Positions 6,372 to 6,641 of a stretch of DNA of 6,641 bases are shown piece after piece (the first letter of the stretch is position 1; every line of letters starts with the position of its first letter). The notes beneath the pieces were generated by a model. It did no database searches and was not told where the DNA came from. It worked only from the letters and a program-made list of their open reading frames with translations. The position numbers and the translations under genes were made by a program. Source of the stretch: an uncultured Actinomyces sp. (GTDB taxonomy: Bacteria > Actinomycetota > Actinomycetes > Actinomycetales > Actinomycetaceae); assembly GCA_937926415.1 (NCBI GenBank), contig CALBAF010000026.1, forward strand, positions 1 through 6,641, read 5' to 3'.

Positions 6372-6587
6372 ATGAACGCACAGACTCTTGAACGCCCCGT
6401 ACTGGACGAGCCGCAGCTGAACGCGGCGAATCGTTGCGACGCCTGCGGCGCTCGCGCCTGGGTTCGTGCGACGATGCCTTCGGGTGGCCAGCTGTACTTC
6501 TGCGGCCACCACGCAAACGAGCACCTGCCCTCGCTGGTGGGCGGCGGCGCGCAGATCCTGGACGAGCGTCATTTCATGAACGACTGA
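6372..6587 (+). CDS. DUF7455-like small putative zinc-ribbon protein
   Basis: A 71-aa acidic-tailed protein. The centre reads NRCDACGARAWVRATMPSGG and then LYFCGHHANEH, giving C22-x2-C25 and C44-x2-H47 (or H46), a plausible four-ligand zinc site between short beta strands. From memory this matches the actinobacterial family DUF7455 (typical core RCDRCGAQAYVRV...ELLFCAHHGREHEP), whose function is unknown. It is divergent from parE, an arrangement I recall from other actinobacteria near parE/hrdB. The ATG at 6372 is chosen because family homology begins about 16 residues later; GGAAG lies only 1 nt before it, too close to be a normal SD. An in-frame ATG at 6354 would add 6 residues, and a longer frame to 6138 looks non-coding. 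TGTGAT at 6360-6365, 6 nt before the ATG, may mean that this gene is leaderless too. Confidence 0.8.
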   Translation: MNAQTLERPVLDEPQLNAANRCDACGARAWVRATMPSGGQLYFCGHHANEHLPSLVGGGAQILDERHFMND

Positions 6588-6597
6588 TAGCGAGTTT

Positions 6598-6611
6598 CCC
6601 GCAGCGGCGGG
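6598..6611 (+). terminator. Small GC hairpin after the DUF7455-like gene, possible weak terminator
   Basis: CCCGC-AGCG-GCGGG forms a 5-bp all-GC stem with a 4-nt loop, beginning 11 bp after the TGA at 6587. It is followed by ACGCACGGCTTTG rather than a T run, so it is at best a weak or Rho-assisted terminator. Nothing else is seen in the last 30 bases. Confidence 0.3.
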
Positions 6612-6641
6612 ACGCACGGCTTTGAGGCGCGGGCGGGGACC

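Noticed and set aside
6136..6516. N-terminal extension of parE to an 833-aa protein starting at 6516
   Set aside because: The extra 127 residues are Arg/Pro/Ser-rich without homology, run through the divergent promoter region and overlap the DUF7455-like gene; ParE proteins of this type are about 700 aa.

Overview
The window is GC-rich, densely packed actinobacterial chromosome. The best clues are an actinobacterial-type ParE (TOPRIM motif EGDSALGTAK, C-terminus ending RTRIDA) and, divergent from it, a small CxxC...CxxH protein of the DUF7455 type that is confined to Actinobacteria. Overall flavour fits Actinomycetaceae (Schaalia/Actinomyces-like), but this placement is an inference made without any database search.

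Layout, left to right. (1) 1-173, minus strand: the first 57 codons of a PfkB-family sugar kinase, probably a fructokinase, running off the left edge. (2) 166-1632, minus: a 488-aa MFS sugar porter whose stop codon overlaps the kinase start (ATGACTAG). Together they form a transport-then-phosphorylate sugar operon. (3) 1633-1850: the intergenic region upstream of the transporter, holding an AT-rich, pyrimidine-biased leader and a palindrome (1708-1725) that fits the FadR-type GntR operator pattern TNGTNNNACNA. (4) 1851-2873 and 2892-3911, minus: two tandem paralogous proteins, each with two GNAT acetyltransferase domains, 18 bp apart and surely cotranscribed. (5) 3912-4014: a short intergenic region with overlapping inverted repeats. 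(6) 4015 to about 6123, minus: parE, subunit B of topoisomerase IV. Its start has no Shine-Dalgarno sequence but has a TATGAT hexamer 7 nt before a GTG, so a leaderless transcript is likely. (7) 6124-6371: the divergent intergenic region, holding a perfect 15-nt palindrome. (8) 6372-6587, plus strand: a 71-aa DUF7455-like putative zinc-ribbon protein. The last 54 bases show only a small GC hairpin.

Functionally there are three units: inducible sugar uptake (transporter plus kinase), a pair of GNAT enzymes of unknown substrate, and the housekeeping parE/DUF7455 divergent pair. I see no mobile elements, CRISPR arrays, tRNA or rRNA genes, and no clear sign of a new multi-gene system. The most useful leads are regulatory (operator, leaderless start, palindrome) and the tandem double-GNAT pair.
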